A DNA stretch of 54,527 bases, from contig CACHCY010000006.1 in NCBI GenBank assembly GCA_902578495.1, positions 1-54,527 on the forward strand, in the 5' to 3' direction. The DNA comes from an uncultured SAR86 cluster bacterium. Its GTDB lineage: Bacteria > Pseudomonadota > Gammaproteobacteria > Magnimaribacterales > AG-339-G14. The notes beneath the pieces are model-generated. The model was given only the letters and a program-made list of their open reading frames with translations, did not search any database and had not been told where the DNA came from. Positions 46,242-54,527 of this stretch are shown piece by piece; position 1 is the stretch's first letter; every line of letters begins with the position of its first letter. The translations under genes and the position numbers were made by a program.

Positions 46242-47264
46242 ATGGAAATCCTATTTGAGTATTTAATCTTTTTATTAAAAGCACTTACAGTAGCCGTAGC
46301 TATCGTTATACCTATTTTAATTGTTATTAGTTCTATAAAATCTAGTTCTGGTTCTTCTTCTGGAGGGTTGCGTGTTAAAAATATTTCAACTAAATACGCT
46401 AATACTGCTGATGACTTAAAACTTTCAGTTTTATCAGCGAAAGAGAGAAAAGTTTTAGAAAAAAATATAAAAAAAGAGAATAAGAACAAAAAAAAGGAGA
46501 AGGTATCTAGAAAGCATATTTTTGTTTTAAATTTCAATGGTGATATTGAGGCATCCCAAGTCGAAGAGTTAAGAGAAGAAATATCATCAATCCTTAATGC
46601 AGATACCAAATGCCAGGAAGTCGTATTGAACTTAGAAAGTGGAGGAGGGACAGTTATCGGGTATGGACTTGCAGCTGCTCAATTATCTCGACTTAAAGAT
46701 GCAAAAATCAAATTGACTATTTGTATTGATAAGGTTGCTGCATCAGGCGGTTATATGATGGCTTGTATCGCAGATAAGATTATTGCTTCACCATTCGCGC
46801 TTATTGGTTCCATTGGAGTTATAGGAGCTGTTCCGAATTTTAATAAACTGCTTAAGAAAAATAATATTGAATACGAAATGCATACCGCAGGTGAGTATAA
46901 AAGAACAATAACTATGTTTGGAGAAAATACAGACGAAGGTAGAGAAAAATTTAAAGATGATTTGGCAAATATTCATGAGCTGTTTAAAAAACATGTCGCT
47001 AAATTTCGTCCAACTCTGGATGTTGATAAAGTTGCAACCGGAGAAGTTTGGCAGGGTATTGAGGCTATAGATGTTGGTTTAGTTGATAAAATTCAGACAA
47101 GTGATTCTTATTTAATCGAGCAAAATAAGAAATTTGATATTTTTGAAATTTCTTTCAAGCCTAAAAAAAACATACAAGATAGGTTTTCTAGATTCTTAAG
47201 TTTTTCTATTACTAGGACTATCAATAAAATTTTTGAAAATTTTTCAAAACAAAAATTTATGTAA
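46242..47264 (+). CDS. sohB: SohB inner-membrane protease (S49 family)
   Basis: The 340-residue protein has an N-terminal membrane helix, a low-complexity SSSGSSSGG stretch and a lysine-rich segment (about 70-90), then the S49 protease domain LESGGGTVIGYG, KVAASGGYMM with Ser168 as nucleophile, IGSIGVIGAVPNF, and HTAGEYKRTITMF with Lys220 as general base (52 residues apart, like E. coli SohB). It cleaves membrane or signal peptides, and overexpression of SohB can suppress DegP loss in E. coli. Its 3' end overlaps the convergent monooxygenase gene by 8 bases. Confidence 0.93.
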   Translation: MEILFEYLIFLLKALTVAVAIVIPILIVISSIKSSSGSSSGGLRVKNISTKYANTADDLKLSVLSAKERKVLEKNIKKENKNKKKEKVSRKHIFVLNFNGDIEASQVEELREEISSILNADTKCQEVVLNLESGGGTVIGYGLAAAQLSRLKDAKIKLTICIDKVAASGGYMMACIADKIIASPFALIGSIGVIGAVPNFNKLLKKNNIEYEMHTAGEYKRTITMFGENTDEGREKFKDDLANIHELFKKHVAKFRPTLDVDKVATGEVWQGIEAIDVGLVDKIQTSDSYLIEQNKKFDIFEISFKPKKNIQDRFSRFLSFSITRTINKIFENFSKQKFM

Positions 47265-48726
47265 TTAGAGAAAATTGTTTTTCTAATTCACTTAAAGCTT
47301 CTTTCAATTCAGAGTTAGTTTTCGATCTAGAAAATAGGTACTTATCAGGTCTTATCAATAAGTAGTTAGCATCTTCAAAGTAATTCTTGAGATTAATATT
47401 TTTATCGTTGACTGAGAGAACTTTAATATTCATCTTTTTTAGAATTAAGTCTATTTCATTAGTTAATTTCTTTTTAGAGATCAAGCCAAAATTCCATCCA
47501 AAATATTCATCACTATCTTTACCAGAAAGATCTAAATCAAATCTACAAAATGGAGTCGCGATAAGACCATCAGATGGATCTCCATAGTATCCTTTAGATA
47601 AATGAGGGAAAACTTCGCCATAACCTTTATTAGAGGGAACATAATTTTCTCCCTTTTCTCTGTATGAATATTGTTCCATCATTTCTCCAATTGTTTTTGC
47701 TTGTTGAATAGTCCAATTTGCATGAGGTGCTCTCTCTTGTTGATATGTATCTAAAATATTTTCTTCAGCCTTACCTTTTATTGCTAGATAAATTTTCCAG
47801 GATAGATTTAATACATCTCTTATACCTGTCCCCATTCCAGCGCCGAGGAATGGGGGCATTTGATGTGCTGCATCACCTGCAATAAATATATTTTTATCTC
47901 TCCATTTATCTGCGATACAGGCATGAAATTTATAAACGACTGCTCTTTCTATTTTGCTGTTATTTTTATTAATCCAGGGAGACAAAAGTTCCCATACTTT
48001 TTTCTTTGTGAAATCTTTTTTTGATTCTCCCCTAAGAAGTTTGAATTCAAATCTTTTATGATTTCTCCTGCCAGGAACATATGTCTTTAATCGATTTGGA
48101 TCACATATTTGCTTTGCTTCATTTTTAGAAATATCTATTTGCTTTGTTGTGTGAGCATCAATAACAATCCAATCTTGATCAAAACCAAAATCAATCAACT
48201 TTGCATTAATATATTTCCTGACAAAACTATTTGCTCCGTCACAACCTATAAGATATTTACAATAAATTGTTGAATCTTTTCTATTATTTCTAATATCTAA
48301 TCGGATTGGGTTAGTGCCTTCAATATTTACTGCTTCAGTATTTTCTAATATTTTTAAATTTTTGTAGCTTTGATTATTATTTCTAATTATGGTTTCTAGC
48401 TCAGGCTGATAAAAAAGAAGAGTTGGAGGCCACCCTAAATTATCTTCTTTTGGAATATCAATTGTTGTATAAGGATTGAACTGAGAATCTGTAAAATGAA
48501 CTTTTTTTAAATTTCTTGAATTAGCAATAACTTCAGCTGCAATATTGAGAAAATTAAATGTTCGTAGTTGCTCAGAATCTGTATTAATTGCTCTAGCAGT
48601 TGGACTAACTCCTTTATTTTTTTCTATCACTACTACACTCAGCCCAAGCGAGGATAATAACCCAGATAAAGTCGCACCAACTGGACCGTAACCAATAATT
48701 CCAATATCAAAAATTTTGTCAGACAT
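47257..48726 (-). CDS. FAD-dependent aromatic monooxygenase (MhpA-like)
   Basis: The 489-residue flavoprotein has GYGPVGATLSGLLSSLG (11-27, FAD dinucleotide motif), RTFNFLNIAAEVI, LIGCDGANSFVR (about 159-170) and the FAD-phosphate motif IFIAGDAAHQMPPFLGAGM (about 280-298). The GDAAHxMPP form is typical of 3-(3-hydroxyphenyl)propionate hydroxylase-type and phenol/resorcinol hydroxylases, which add a hydroxyl group to a phenol to form a catechol. The divergent neighbour is an extradiol dioxygenase, 23 bases away, giving a natural two-step ring-cleavage pair. Confidence 0.88.
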   Translation of the reverse strand: MSDKIFDIGIIGYGPVGATLSGLLSSLGLSVVVIEKNKGVSPTARAINTDSEQLRTFNFLNIAAEVIANSRNLKKVHFTDSQFNPYTTIDIPKEDNLGWPPTLLFYQPELETIIRNNNQSYKNLKILENTEAVNIEGTNPIRLDIRNNRKDSTIYCKYLIGCDGANSFVRKYINAKLIDFGFDQDWIVIDAHTTKQIDISKNEAKQICDPNRLKTYVPGRRNHKRFEFKLLRGESKKDFTKKKVWELLSPWINKNNSKIERAVVYKFHACIADKWRDKNIFIAGDAAHQMPPFLGAGMGTGIRDVLNLSWKIYLAIKGKAEENILDTYQQERAPHANWTIQQAKTIGEMMEQYSYREKGENYVPSNKGYGEVFPHLSKGYYGDPSDGLIATPFCRFDLDLSGKDSDEYFGWNFGLISKKKLTNEIDLILKKMNIKVLSVNDKNINLKNYFEDANYLLIRPDKYLFSRSKTNSELKEALSELEKQFSLIT

Positions 48727-48749
48727 TTAAAATATTTTAGAATAAAAAG

Positions 48750-49721
48750 ATGATTAAAGTTATAGATGTTGCATATCCTATTTTGCAAGTACCAAGTTTA
48801 AATAAACAGGAAGCATTTCTTAAAGATTTTGGATTAGTTACTACAAAAAAGACTAATACCGAGCTTTATATGCAAGGTTTAGGGCCGCATAAATTTATCC
48901 ATAAGACGCTAAAAGGAAAAAAGAAATTTATAGGATCTGCTTTTTATGCAAAATCTATGAATGACTTAAATAAATTATCTAAAACTGAAGATTTTAGTGA
49001 AGTAAAAAAATTAAAATCGCCTGGAGGTGGTTTTGTGGTTGAAGCCTTTGATCCGGACGGTTTAAAAGTAGAAGTGATATTTGGCATGAAAACGAAAAAG
49101 TTTAATAAGAAAGATCTAATCGCAGAACCTTTTAATTCTGGAGGAATTGGAAAAGAAACTAGTCAAAGAAAAAATCAAACAAGAAGAGTTGGTAAGCCTC
49201 GCAGTTCAAAAATAAAAAAACTAGGGCATCTAGCAATCAATGTTAATGATCCAACTGTTTCTTTTGATTGGTATAACAAACACTTAGGTCTCATTCCTTC
49301 TGATAAGGTAGAACTTGGTAAAGGCTCTGGTATTTACGTAGCACTATTTTGTAGATGTGATCTTGGAAGTAAATTAACTGATCATCATTCTTTTCTTTTA
49401 CAAAGTAATCTGTCATCGAATCTTAAAAGCGGTTTCAATCATTGCGCCTACGAAGTTGTTGAAGTGGATGATATTTTTTTAGGTCATGAGGTTCTCAAGG
49501 ATAAAAGTTATAGACATGAGTGGGGTATAGGACGACATTTTGCAGGCAGTCAAATTTTTGATTATTGGCGTTCTCCATACGGGCATGTACATGAACATCA
49601 AACTGATGGAGATTTATTTGATAATAAAGTGAAACCAGGAGTAATAGATATTTCAGAAGCCGCAGGAATGCAATGGGGGCCAGATATTACATCAACATTT
49701 GGTAATTCTGAGGGCGTCTAA
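48750..49721 (+). CDS. Type I extradiol dioxygenase (VOC family)
   Basis: The 323-residue protein has two VOC domains. In the second, His160 (LGHLAINV), His231 (FNHCAYEV) and Glu282 (GHVHEHQTDGD) are the expected 2-His-1-carboxylate iron site, with Tyr272 in FDYWRSPYG and candidate second-sphere His212/213. It is therefore probably active as a ring-cleaving catechol 2,3-type enzyme rather than a glyoxalase. The first domain is degenerate, usual in this class. It follows on the opposite strand from the MhpA-like gene and abuts the SDR gene with no spacer, so the two plus-strand genes are probably coupled. Confidence 0.88.
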   Translation: MIKVIDVAYPILQVPSLNKQEAFLKDFGLVTTKKTNTELYMQGLGPHKFIHKTLKGKKKFIGSAFYAKSMNDLNKLSKTEDFSEVKKLKSPGGGFVVEAFDPDGLKVEVIFGMKTKKFNKKDLIAEPFNSGGIGKETSQRKNQTRRVGKPRSSKIKKLGHLAINVNDPTVSFDWYNKHLGLIPSDKVELGKGSGIYVALFCRCDLGSKLTDHHSFLLQSNLSSNLKSGFNHCAYEVVEVDDIFLGHEVLKDKSYRHEWGIGRHFAGSQIFDYWRSPYGHVHEHQTDGDLFDNKVKPGVIDISEAAGMQWGPDITSTFGNSEGV

Positions 49722-50498
49722 TTGGATTTTGGGTTAATTGATAAAAAAGCAATCATTCCGGCATCAAGCAGAGGACTAGGGAAAGCCTGCGCTTGGTCTC
49801 TTGCTAAAGAGGGAGTCAAAATATTCCTTAACGGAGTAAGTGAAAAATCTCTAGAACAGACTGTGAAAGAATTCACTCAAGCTGGTTTTATAGTCGACTA
49901 TATCTTAGGAAAAATTGAAGATGAAGATACAAGAAAAGGACTTTTAGAGAAGTGTCCTGATCCAGATATACTTATTAATAACTCTGGTGGCCCCCCTCCA
50001 GGGAATTTCTACGGATGGACAGAATCTGATTTTATTGATGCTTTCAAATCAAATTTTTTATCTTCTACATTATTTATGCAGGATGTAATTCCTGGCATGA
50101 AAGAAAGAAAATTTGGCAGAATAGTTAATATCACATCTGCAATGGTAAAAAATCCAAATATTCTGTTGGGATTATCAACCAGTGCAAGATCAGGCCTTCA
50201 CGGGATATCCAAAGCCTTATCGAGAGATGTAGCCAAACATAATATAACCATTAATAATGTTCTCCCTGAAAGAATTGATACAGACAGACAAACTCAAATA
50301 ATTGAAATGCAATCAAAATTGATGCAGGTATCTTTTGAAGAAGCTAAAGATTCAATGGAAAAACAACTTTCTGCTGGACGAATGGGTACAGTAGAAGAAT
50401 TTTCTAGCATTGTATGTTTTTTATGCTCCGAACAAGCCTCATATATTTCAGGACAAAATATTTCAGTGGATGGAGGGAATTCTTCATCCTTATTCTAA
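49722..50498 (+). CDS. SDR-family oxidoreductase, noncanonical active site
   Basis: The 258-residue protein has a Rossmann start AIIPASSRGLGKACAWSLAKEG (ASSRGLG instead of TGxxxGIG) and INNSGGPPPGNF, then VNITSAMV with the serine and GLSTSARSGLHGISKALSRD where the YxxxK tetrad normally lies: the Tyr position is Leu/Ser. This matches the BKR-like SDR subgroup that lacks a perfect tetrad, not simple decay. It starts with TTG directly after the dioxygenase stop. It may use a 3-oxoacyl or dihydrodiol substrate, but activity without the tyrosine is unproven. Its stop overlaps the start of the next small gene (TAATG). Confidence 0.82.
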   Translation: MDFGLIDKKAIIPASSRGLGKACAWSLAKEGVKIFLNGVSEKSLEQTVKEFTQAGFIVDYILGKIEDEDTRKGLLEKCPDPDILINNSGGPPPGNFYGWTESDFIDAFKSNFLSSTLFMQDVIPGMKERKFGRIVNITSAMVKNPNILLGLSTSARSGLHGISKALSRDVAKHNITINNVLPERIDTDRQTQIIEMQSKLMQVSFEEAKDSMEKQLSAGRMGTVEEFSSIVCFLCSEQASYISGQNISVDGGNSSSLF

Positions 50499-50878
50499 TG
50501 AAATATTTAATTTTTCTTTTATTTACGCCCACTCTTTTTTCAATGGATATGAAATTAAATTGTGAGAATGTTCAAAGCGTTCATTACGAAAAAGGAAAAA
50601 AAACCATCGACCAGACCAGGATGGTATTAATTTACGAAATAGATTTTAAAAAAAATGAAATTTTAAAATACCCTCAAAAATTTAAATTAACACCTCTGAA
50701 ATACAAAATTACAGGAAAAAGTAAAAAATTTATAAAAGCTAACAAGAAAATTTCAAATTTAAATAATTCTTATGGAAATTGGAACTTGATGTTTAATATT
50801 GAAAAAGGAGAGTTAAAAGAAATATTCGATTCGGGAAAACATAAAAGCCAGATTACATACAGATGTCTAACTTATTAA
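50498..50878 (+). CDS. Small exported protein (126 aa), unknown
   Basis: I start at the ATG at 50498, which overlaps the SDR stop (TAATG) and gives a signal peptide KYLIFLLFTPTLFSMDM; a longer frame from 50414 would extend inside the SDR gene. The mature part is about 105 residues, lysine-rich with beta-like repeats (KYPQKFKLTPLKYKITGKS, NSYGNWNLMFNIEKGELKEIFD) and two cysteines (Cys27 in the KLNCENV segment and one in YRCLTY) that could form a disulfide. It is not recognised. A small periplasmic protein is the best description. Confidence 0.65.
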   Translation: MKYLIFLLFTPTLFSMDMKLNCENVQSVHYEKGKKTIDQTRMVLIYEIDFKKNEILKYPQKFKLTPLKYKITGKSKKFIKANKKISNLNNSYGNWNLMFNIEKGELKEIFDSGKHKSQITYRCLTY

Positions 50879-50880
50879 AT

Positions 50881-51501
50881 CTAATTAGTTCTAGCTGTGC
50901 CCCAATAATTAAAACCCGCAATTCTAGGCGTACCAGGGAGAAACATAGTCTCAAGATCAACTATTTCTAATTTCGAATTAGAAATTATTTCAGGTATATC
51001 TCTATTGATATTGCATCCACCCATTAATCTTTTCCAGATAGGATTTATCCTATTTTGCCAATTCTTTGTTTTTAGGTCTGGAGCAATTCCGTGTTCGCAA
51101 AAAAATAGAGTTCCATCATCTTTGATTACTCTTCTAATTTCTCTCATCGAGTCGTCTAAGTTTTCAATAGAGCACAAAGTATAAGTAACAAGTATTGAAT
51201 CAAAGGATTTTGATTCTAGTGGAATTTCTTCAGCTCCACAGTTTATTACATCAATATCAAGATCTAATTCAGAAATTCTTTTTTTTGCAATATCAGTTAA
51301 TTCTTCTGCTGGATCTAAAGCAGTTATGTTGCTTATATTGGATACGTTGTAATGAGGAAGATTCAATCCAGAGCCAATTCCAATTTCAAGAACATTACCA
51401 CTTACTTTAGGAACAATTTTTTTTCTCTGATAATTAATAGGGGATGATCCACAAAGCAAATCAAGAACCTTAGGCAATATTTTTTTTTCGTAAAAACTCA
51501 T
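50881..51501 (-). CDS. Class I SAM methyltransferase, METTL7/UbiE-like
   Basis: The 206-residue protein has SAM motif I VLEIGIGSGLNLPHYN (36-51), TALDPAEELTDIA (motif II region) and YTLCSIENLDDSMREIRRVIKDDGTLFFCEHG. The tail GGCNINRDIPEIISNSKLEI and FLPGTPRIAGFNYWGTA resemble METTL7-type methyltransferases, which methylate thiols or lipids; a UbiE-like quinone or a membrane lipid substrate is also possible. No membrane anchor is seen. Convergent with the small exported-protein gene (2 bases apart) and divergent from tdk (35 bases). Confidence 0.85.
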   Translation of the reverse strand: MSFYEKKILPKVLDLLCGSSPINYQRKKIVPKVSGNVLEIGIGSGLNLPHYNVSNISNITALDPAEELTDIAKKRISELDLDIDVINCGAEEIPLESKSFDSILVTYTLCSIENLDDSMREIRRVIKDDGTLFFCEHGIAPDLKTKNWQNRINPIWKRLMGGCNINRDIPEIISNSKLEIVDLETMFLPGTPRIAGFNYWGTARTN

Positions 51502-51536
51502 TAATTCAATTATATTGTATTTTTAACCTTTTAGAC

Positions 51537-52115
51537 TTGGCTAAATTATATTTTAATTATTCATCAATGAATGCTGGTAAATCTACGGCATTGCTTCAGG
51601 CTAGTCATAATTACCAAGAAAGAGGGATGCATACTCTTCTCATCACATCAAAAAAAGACAATAGGTCTGGGAAGGGCAATATTACCTCAAGAATAGGGCT
51701 AACTAAAAAAGCAAAAATTTTTGATGAGGGTACAAATATATTAGATTTATTTCATAGAGAAAATTCTAAAAAAAACATTTCATGTGTCTTAGTAGATGAA
51801 GCCCAATTTTTAAAAAAAAAGCAAATCAAACAACTATCTGAAATTGCTGATAATTTAAATATCCCTGTGCTGACATTTGGTATTAGAACTGATTTTAGAG
51901 GTGAACTGTTTGAGGGTAGTAAATTTCTTTTGGCGTGGGCAGATAACATTAAAGAAATTAAGACAATATGCTGGTGCGGAAGAAAAGCTACTATGATTGT
52001 TCGAGTTTCAAAGGATGGAAAAATTATTACAAAAGGAGATCAAATAATGATCGGTGGCAATGAATCCTATGTCTCATTATGTCGTAAACACTTTTTTCTG
52101 AAACAACTTAAATAA
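51537..52115 (+). CDS. tdk: Thymidine kinase
   Basis: The 192-residue enzyme begins with a TTG start as MAKLYFNYSSMNAGKST, matching E. coli Tdk; Walker A is NAGKST (12-17), VLVDEAQF gives the catalytic Glu, and the C-terminal ICWCGRKATMIVRV ... GGNESYVSLCRKHF carries the structural zinc Cys/His set. It phosphorylates thymidine to dTMP with ATP in the cytoplasm. Fits with the CNT transporter and kinase genes. It lies 2 bases before the GST-like gene. Confidence 0.95.
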   Translation: MAKLYFNYSSMNAGKSTALLQASHNYQERGMHTLLITSKKDNRSGKGNITSRIGLTKKAKIFDEGTNILDLFHRENSKKNISCVLVDEAQFLKKKQIKQLSEIADNLNIPVLTFGIRTDFRGELFEGSKFLLAWADNIKEIKTICWCGRKATMIVRVSKDGKIITKGDQIMIGGNESYVSLCRKHFFLKQLK

Positions 52116-52117
52116 TT

Positions 52118-52894
52118 ATGTCCTCAAAAATAAGAATTTTTTCCTATCTTCCTAATCCAAGGGTTTGGAAATCTTTAATAACTGCAAAATTTGCAAACGT
52201 AGATGTTGAAGTAATAGGAGATAAACCAAAAAATCTTGCTAATTGGTTATGGGATTATGATGCCAAAGCTTTGTCTGATGATGAAAAATCAGTTAGTCCA
52301 CATGCTCGAAAAGGAAAAAGAGGTTTTTCAGGAGATCTTTATAAGACAGATGAATTTTTAGAAGCTCATCCATTTGGAACCGTTCCCGCTGCTTTTGTAG
52401 GTGATGATAAAGTCGGAGTATTTGAATCCAACAGTATTATGAGGTCGGTAGCAAGATTAGGTAACTCAGACTCTCTCTACGGTAAAAAAGATCCATCCTT
52501 AAGTTCACGGATTGATAGTTTTTTAGATGCAAATTTAGTTTTTTCTAGAGAGCACCAAGTCTATATCCTCTCCATTGAATCTTTAAGTGAATATACTTAC
52601 GACAGAATGAAGTTAGCTTATGAATTTTATTTAGATGGAATTGAATCAGCTCTCTCCAAATCAGAATATATCTCAGGCGATTGTTTAACTTTGGCTGATA
52701 TTTCTTATGTTTGTGATTTTTCTCAATTTTTAAGGGAAGGAAAATATCAAGAAATTTTAAAAAAACAGGGATTCAATATAATTTCTCAAGATATCAAAGA
52801 TACTCATCCTAAATCCATTAATCATTTACTCAATCTATCAGAGCAAGAAGAGTTTTCTTCCGTTATGGGATCTTATTTAGATTGGTACAAATGA
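52118..52894 (+). CDS. Glutathione S-transferase-like protein
   Basis: The 258-residue protein has a thioredoxin-like N-terminal domain (KIRIFSYLPNPRVWKSLITAKFANVDVEVI) with the EAHPFGTVPAAFVGDDKVGVFESNSIMRSVARLG block, where cis-Pro and the ES motif of the GSH site are found (about 90-113), and a helical C-terminal domain with SGDCLTLADISYV. The layout recalls eEF1B-gamma-like or fungal Ure2-like GSTs. It may conjugate glutathione to electrophiles, but an exact class is not clear. It is cotranscribed with tdk and convergent with the amidase gene (3 bases). Confidence 0.85.
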   Translation: MSSKIRIFSYLPNPRVWKSLITAKFANVDVEVIGDKPKNLANWLWDYDAKALSDDEKSVSPHARKGKRGFSGDLYKTDEFLEAHPFGTVPAAFVGDDKVGVFESNSIMRSVARLGNSDSLYGKKDPSLSSRIDSFLDANLVFSREHQVYILSIESLSEYTYDRMKLAYEFYLDGIESALSKSEYISGDCLTLADISYVCDFSQFLREGKYQEILKKQGFNIISQDIKDTHPKSINHLLNLSEQEEFSSVMGSYLDWYK

Positions 52895-52897
52895 TAA

Positions 52898-54346
52898 TTA
52901 TTGAAAGTTTGGAGGAATCCTAAATCCGCCTCTAAGATCTCTAATCATTTTTGCTACCTCAATGCACGTTAAATCATGTAAATAGGGCCCAATTATTTGA
53001 AGATTTACAGGTAAGCCACTCGAAGTAAGTCCAATGGGAGTGCTTGTGCTGGGTAAATTGGCTGTTACAACAGGTCCTGCCCAGATGGTAGTATGCCAAT
53101 ACTGTTTTTCTTTTCCATTAACATTAATGGTTCTTTCAATTAAAGGATCATGATTATGTTTGAACGCAGGAACAGCGCAAACAGGAGATAGCATCACATC
53201 ATAATTTTCAAAAAACTTTAGCCATTTCTGTTTGATGAAATGTCTTCTAGCATTGTTAACGACGTAATCTCTTGCCTTCAGAGAAACGCCTCTGCTAATT
53301 TTTGCAAGCTCAGACAAGTCTGAATCATCCAACTCTTCAGCTAAAGCATCTGCGGTTGCTAAAGTTTCCCTATCTCCACCTGCAGACATAATTGGGTGAA
53401 CCAATTTACTGTATATGTCATCCACTTCATCAAAAGTAAAAGGAGGCGCTACTGTTTCCACTTTTGCCCCTGCTGATCTCAAATCTTCTGCCGTATCACT
53501 GATTAACTTGTTTATTTCTTCATCAACTTCTGCTGATTTTTCCTCAGGCCAAACCGCAACTTTAAGTTTAGTGACATCAGTCACTTTAGGTTTTGGTAAG
53601 TTAATACTCCAAGCTATCTCATCTTGACCTTGAGGTGCTGCCAAAACATTCATCGCTATTTCAAGGTCTTCTGGACTTCTAGCTAATGGCCCAGCCACTG
53701 ATAATCCATTTCCGGTCAGAATAAAGCCAGGTGGAGGAGGTAGATGTCCAACCTCTGAGACAATATTGTAAGAAGGTTTATGACCAAAAACTCCACAAAA
53801 ATGAGCAGGCGTCCTAATTGAACCTCCTATATCAGATCCAAGCTCAAGGGGAGTCATACCAGCTGCGAGTGCTGCTGCTGATCCACCAGATGATCCTCCA
53901 GGAGTTCTTTCCAAATCCCATGGATTGTTTGTTACTCCATATATATCGTTGTAACTTTGAAGATCTGCAGAGTGATACGGTACGTTTGTTTTTCCAAAAA
54001 TAATTGCTCCTGCATCAACTAATCGTTGAACTGCTTCAGCATTTTTAAGGGGAACGTTATCTTTCCAATTCGGATCTCCTCCTGTAGATACCATACCTTC
54101 AACTTCATATGCATCTTTTATGGTCATCGGTATGCCGTGCAAAGGACCTAATGATTTTCCTTGTGCAGATAATTTATCAGCTTCTTTGGCTTTATCCATA
54201 GCCGTCTCTGCATCCAGATTAACCACGGCATTTACATCAGAGTTTTTTGCTTTTATTTGAGATAATAAATTTTCTAGAATTTCTACTGAAGTTATCTCTT
54301 TATCTCTAATTAAATCTATTAATTCATGTGTATATTTATAAATCAT
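52898..54346 (-). CDS. Amidase (amidase signature family)
   Basis: I use the ATG at 54346, preceded by GGGAG about 6 bases upstream; ATG 54358 adds four residues. The 482-residue protein has the Ser-cisSer-Lys triad: Lys77 in MTIKDAY, cis-Ser153 in GGSSGGSAAA and Ser176 in GSDIGGSIR. These enzymes hydrolyse amides, including fatty amides, nicotinamide-like or aryl amides, and GatA is a relative; no GatB or GatC gene is adjacent and the sequence is not that of GatA. A cytoplasmic scavenging amidase is likely. It diverges from the partial VOC gene. Confidence 0.9.
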   Translation of the reverse strand: MIYKYTHELIDLIRDKEITSVEILENLLSQIKAKNSDVNAVVNLDAETAMDKAKEADKLSAQGKSLGPLHGIPMTIKDAYEVEGMVSTGGDPNWKDNVPLKNAEAVQRLVDAGAIIFGKTNVPYHSADLQSYNDIYGVTNNPWDLERTPGGSSGGSAAALAAGMTPLELGSDIGGSIRTPAHFCGVFGHKPSYNIVSEVGHLPPPPGFILTGNGLSVAGPLARSPEDLEIAMNVLAAPQGQDEIAWSINLPKPKVTDVTKLKVAVWPEEKSAEVDEEINKLISDTAEDLRSAGAKVETVAPPFTFDEVDDIYSKLVHPIMSAGGDRETLATADALAEELDDSDLSELAKISRGVSLKARDYVVNNARRHFIKQKWLKFFENYDVMLSPVCAVPAFKHNHDPLIERTINVNGKEKQYWHTTIWAGPVVTANLPSTSTPIGLTSSGLPVNLQIIGPYLHDLTCIEVAKMIRDLRGGFRIPPNFQ

Positions 54347-54434
54347 TGAATCTCCCATTACTTCAGTGATTAGTTTATTTTACATATTGATTATTCATTT
54401 TCTTTATGTCAATTTAAGTTAGACGGAGGATATT

Positions 54435-54527
54435 ATGTTTAGTCATGTAATGGTGGGTGCTAACGATATAGAAGCATCAAAAAAATTCTACGATAAAGTC
54501 ATGGGGGTTTTAGGTGCAGATGAAGGT
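54435..54527 (+). CDS. VOC-family protein, 3' end cut by window
   Basis: Only 31 residues are visible, starting MFSHVMVGANDIEASKKFYD, the standard first strand and helix of a VOC (glyoxalase/bleomycin-resistance/dioxygenase) domain, with His4 as possible metal ligand. GGAGG lies 7 bases before the ATG, a good ribosome site. Function cannot be told from so short a piece. Confidence 0.85.
   Translation, partial: MFSHVMVGANDIEASKKFYDKVMGVLGADEG

Noticed and set aside
46067..46609. 180-residue minus-strand ORF
   Set aside because: It is antisense to the ends of the CNT transporter and SohB genes, both well supported, and has an unnatural composition with no domain.

Overview
This window is a dense, AT-rich, intron-free bacterial chromosome segment: about 57 protein genes (two cut by the window edges) and three tRNAs, with spacers mostly under 100 bases. 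It most likely comes from a streamlined marine gammaproteobacterium, perhaps SAR86-like; this is an inference, with no 16S rRNA here to confirm it. Supporting signs are the gammaproteobacterial order trxB-ftsK-lolA-serS, csrA beside tRNA-Arg(ACG), close YadG/YadH, TatD, SohB and Tdk homologues, a large TonB-dependent receptor, many lipid and xenobiotic enzymes, and frequent TTG/GTG starts. I see no prophage, insertion sequence, CRISPR array or toxin-antitoxin pair.

Layout. 1-5015: partial RND exporter, alpha-methylacyl-CoA racemase, TatD nuclease, acyl-CoA thioesterase. 5058-9822: MoxR ATPase with VWA partner, a YadGH-type ABC exporter and a secreted paraoxonase-like beta-propeller, all co-directional. 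9825-11136: tRNA-Ser(GGA), an acyltransferase, csrA and tRNA-Arg(ACG). 11159-17060: cytochrome P450, two membrane reductases (one a convincing steroid 5-alpha-reductase homologue), a small membrane protein, a quinone-oxidoreductase-like MDR enzyme and a spinster-type MFS transporter; this is the most suggestive metabolic cluster. 17062-24971: PpiC-like chaperone with HupE/UreJ protein, a lipoprotein, tRNA-Gly(UCC), a serine hydrolase, a metallo-beta-lactamase-fold hydrolase, an epoxide-hydrolase-like enzyme and a large secreted zinc protease.

25035-30927: a COMT-like methyltransferase, a mini Smr protein, a dihydroorotase with a Bacteroidota-looking metal motif, an MFS transporter, a glycerophosphodiesterase and a biotin-domain-less carboxyltransferase. 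30972-34652: TorF-like porin, AcuI/YhdH reductase, a tiny membrane protein, a nitronate-monooxygenase-like enzyme and an enoyl-CoA hydratase. 34676-39815: trxB, ftsK, lolA, serS. 39913-47264: TonB receptor, PfkB kinase, 2-oxoglutarate dioxygenase, CNT nucleoside transporter, SohB protease. 47257-54527: MhpA-like flavin monooxygenase, extradiol dioxygenase, SDR enzyme, a METTL7-like methyltransferase, thymidine kinase, a GST-like protein, an amidase and a partial VOC protein.

The overall theme is uptake and remodelling of lipophilic or aromatic organic matter plus nucleoside salvage. I found no clearly new multi-gene system. The points most worth checking are the P450/5-alpha-reductase cluster, three tRNAs placed directly before start codons that lack a Shine-Dalgarno sequence, a terminator embedded in the 3' end of an opposing gene, a complete COMT active site in a bacterial protein, and two TIM-barrel enzymes with glutamine at an expected metal-ligand histidine.
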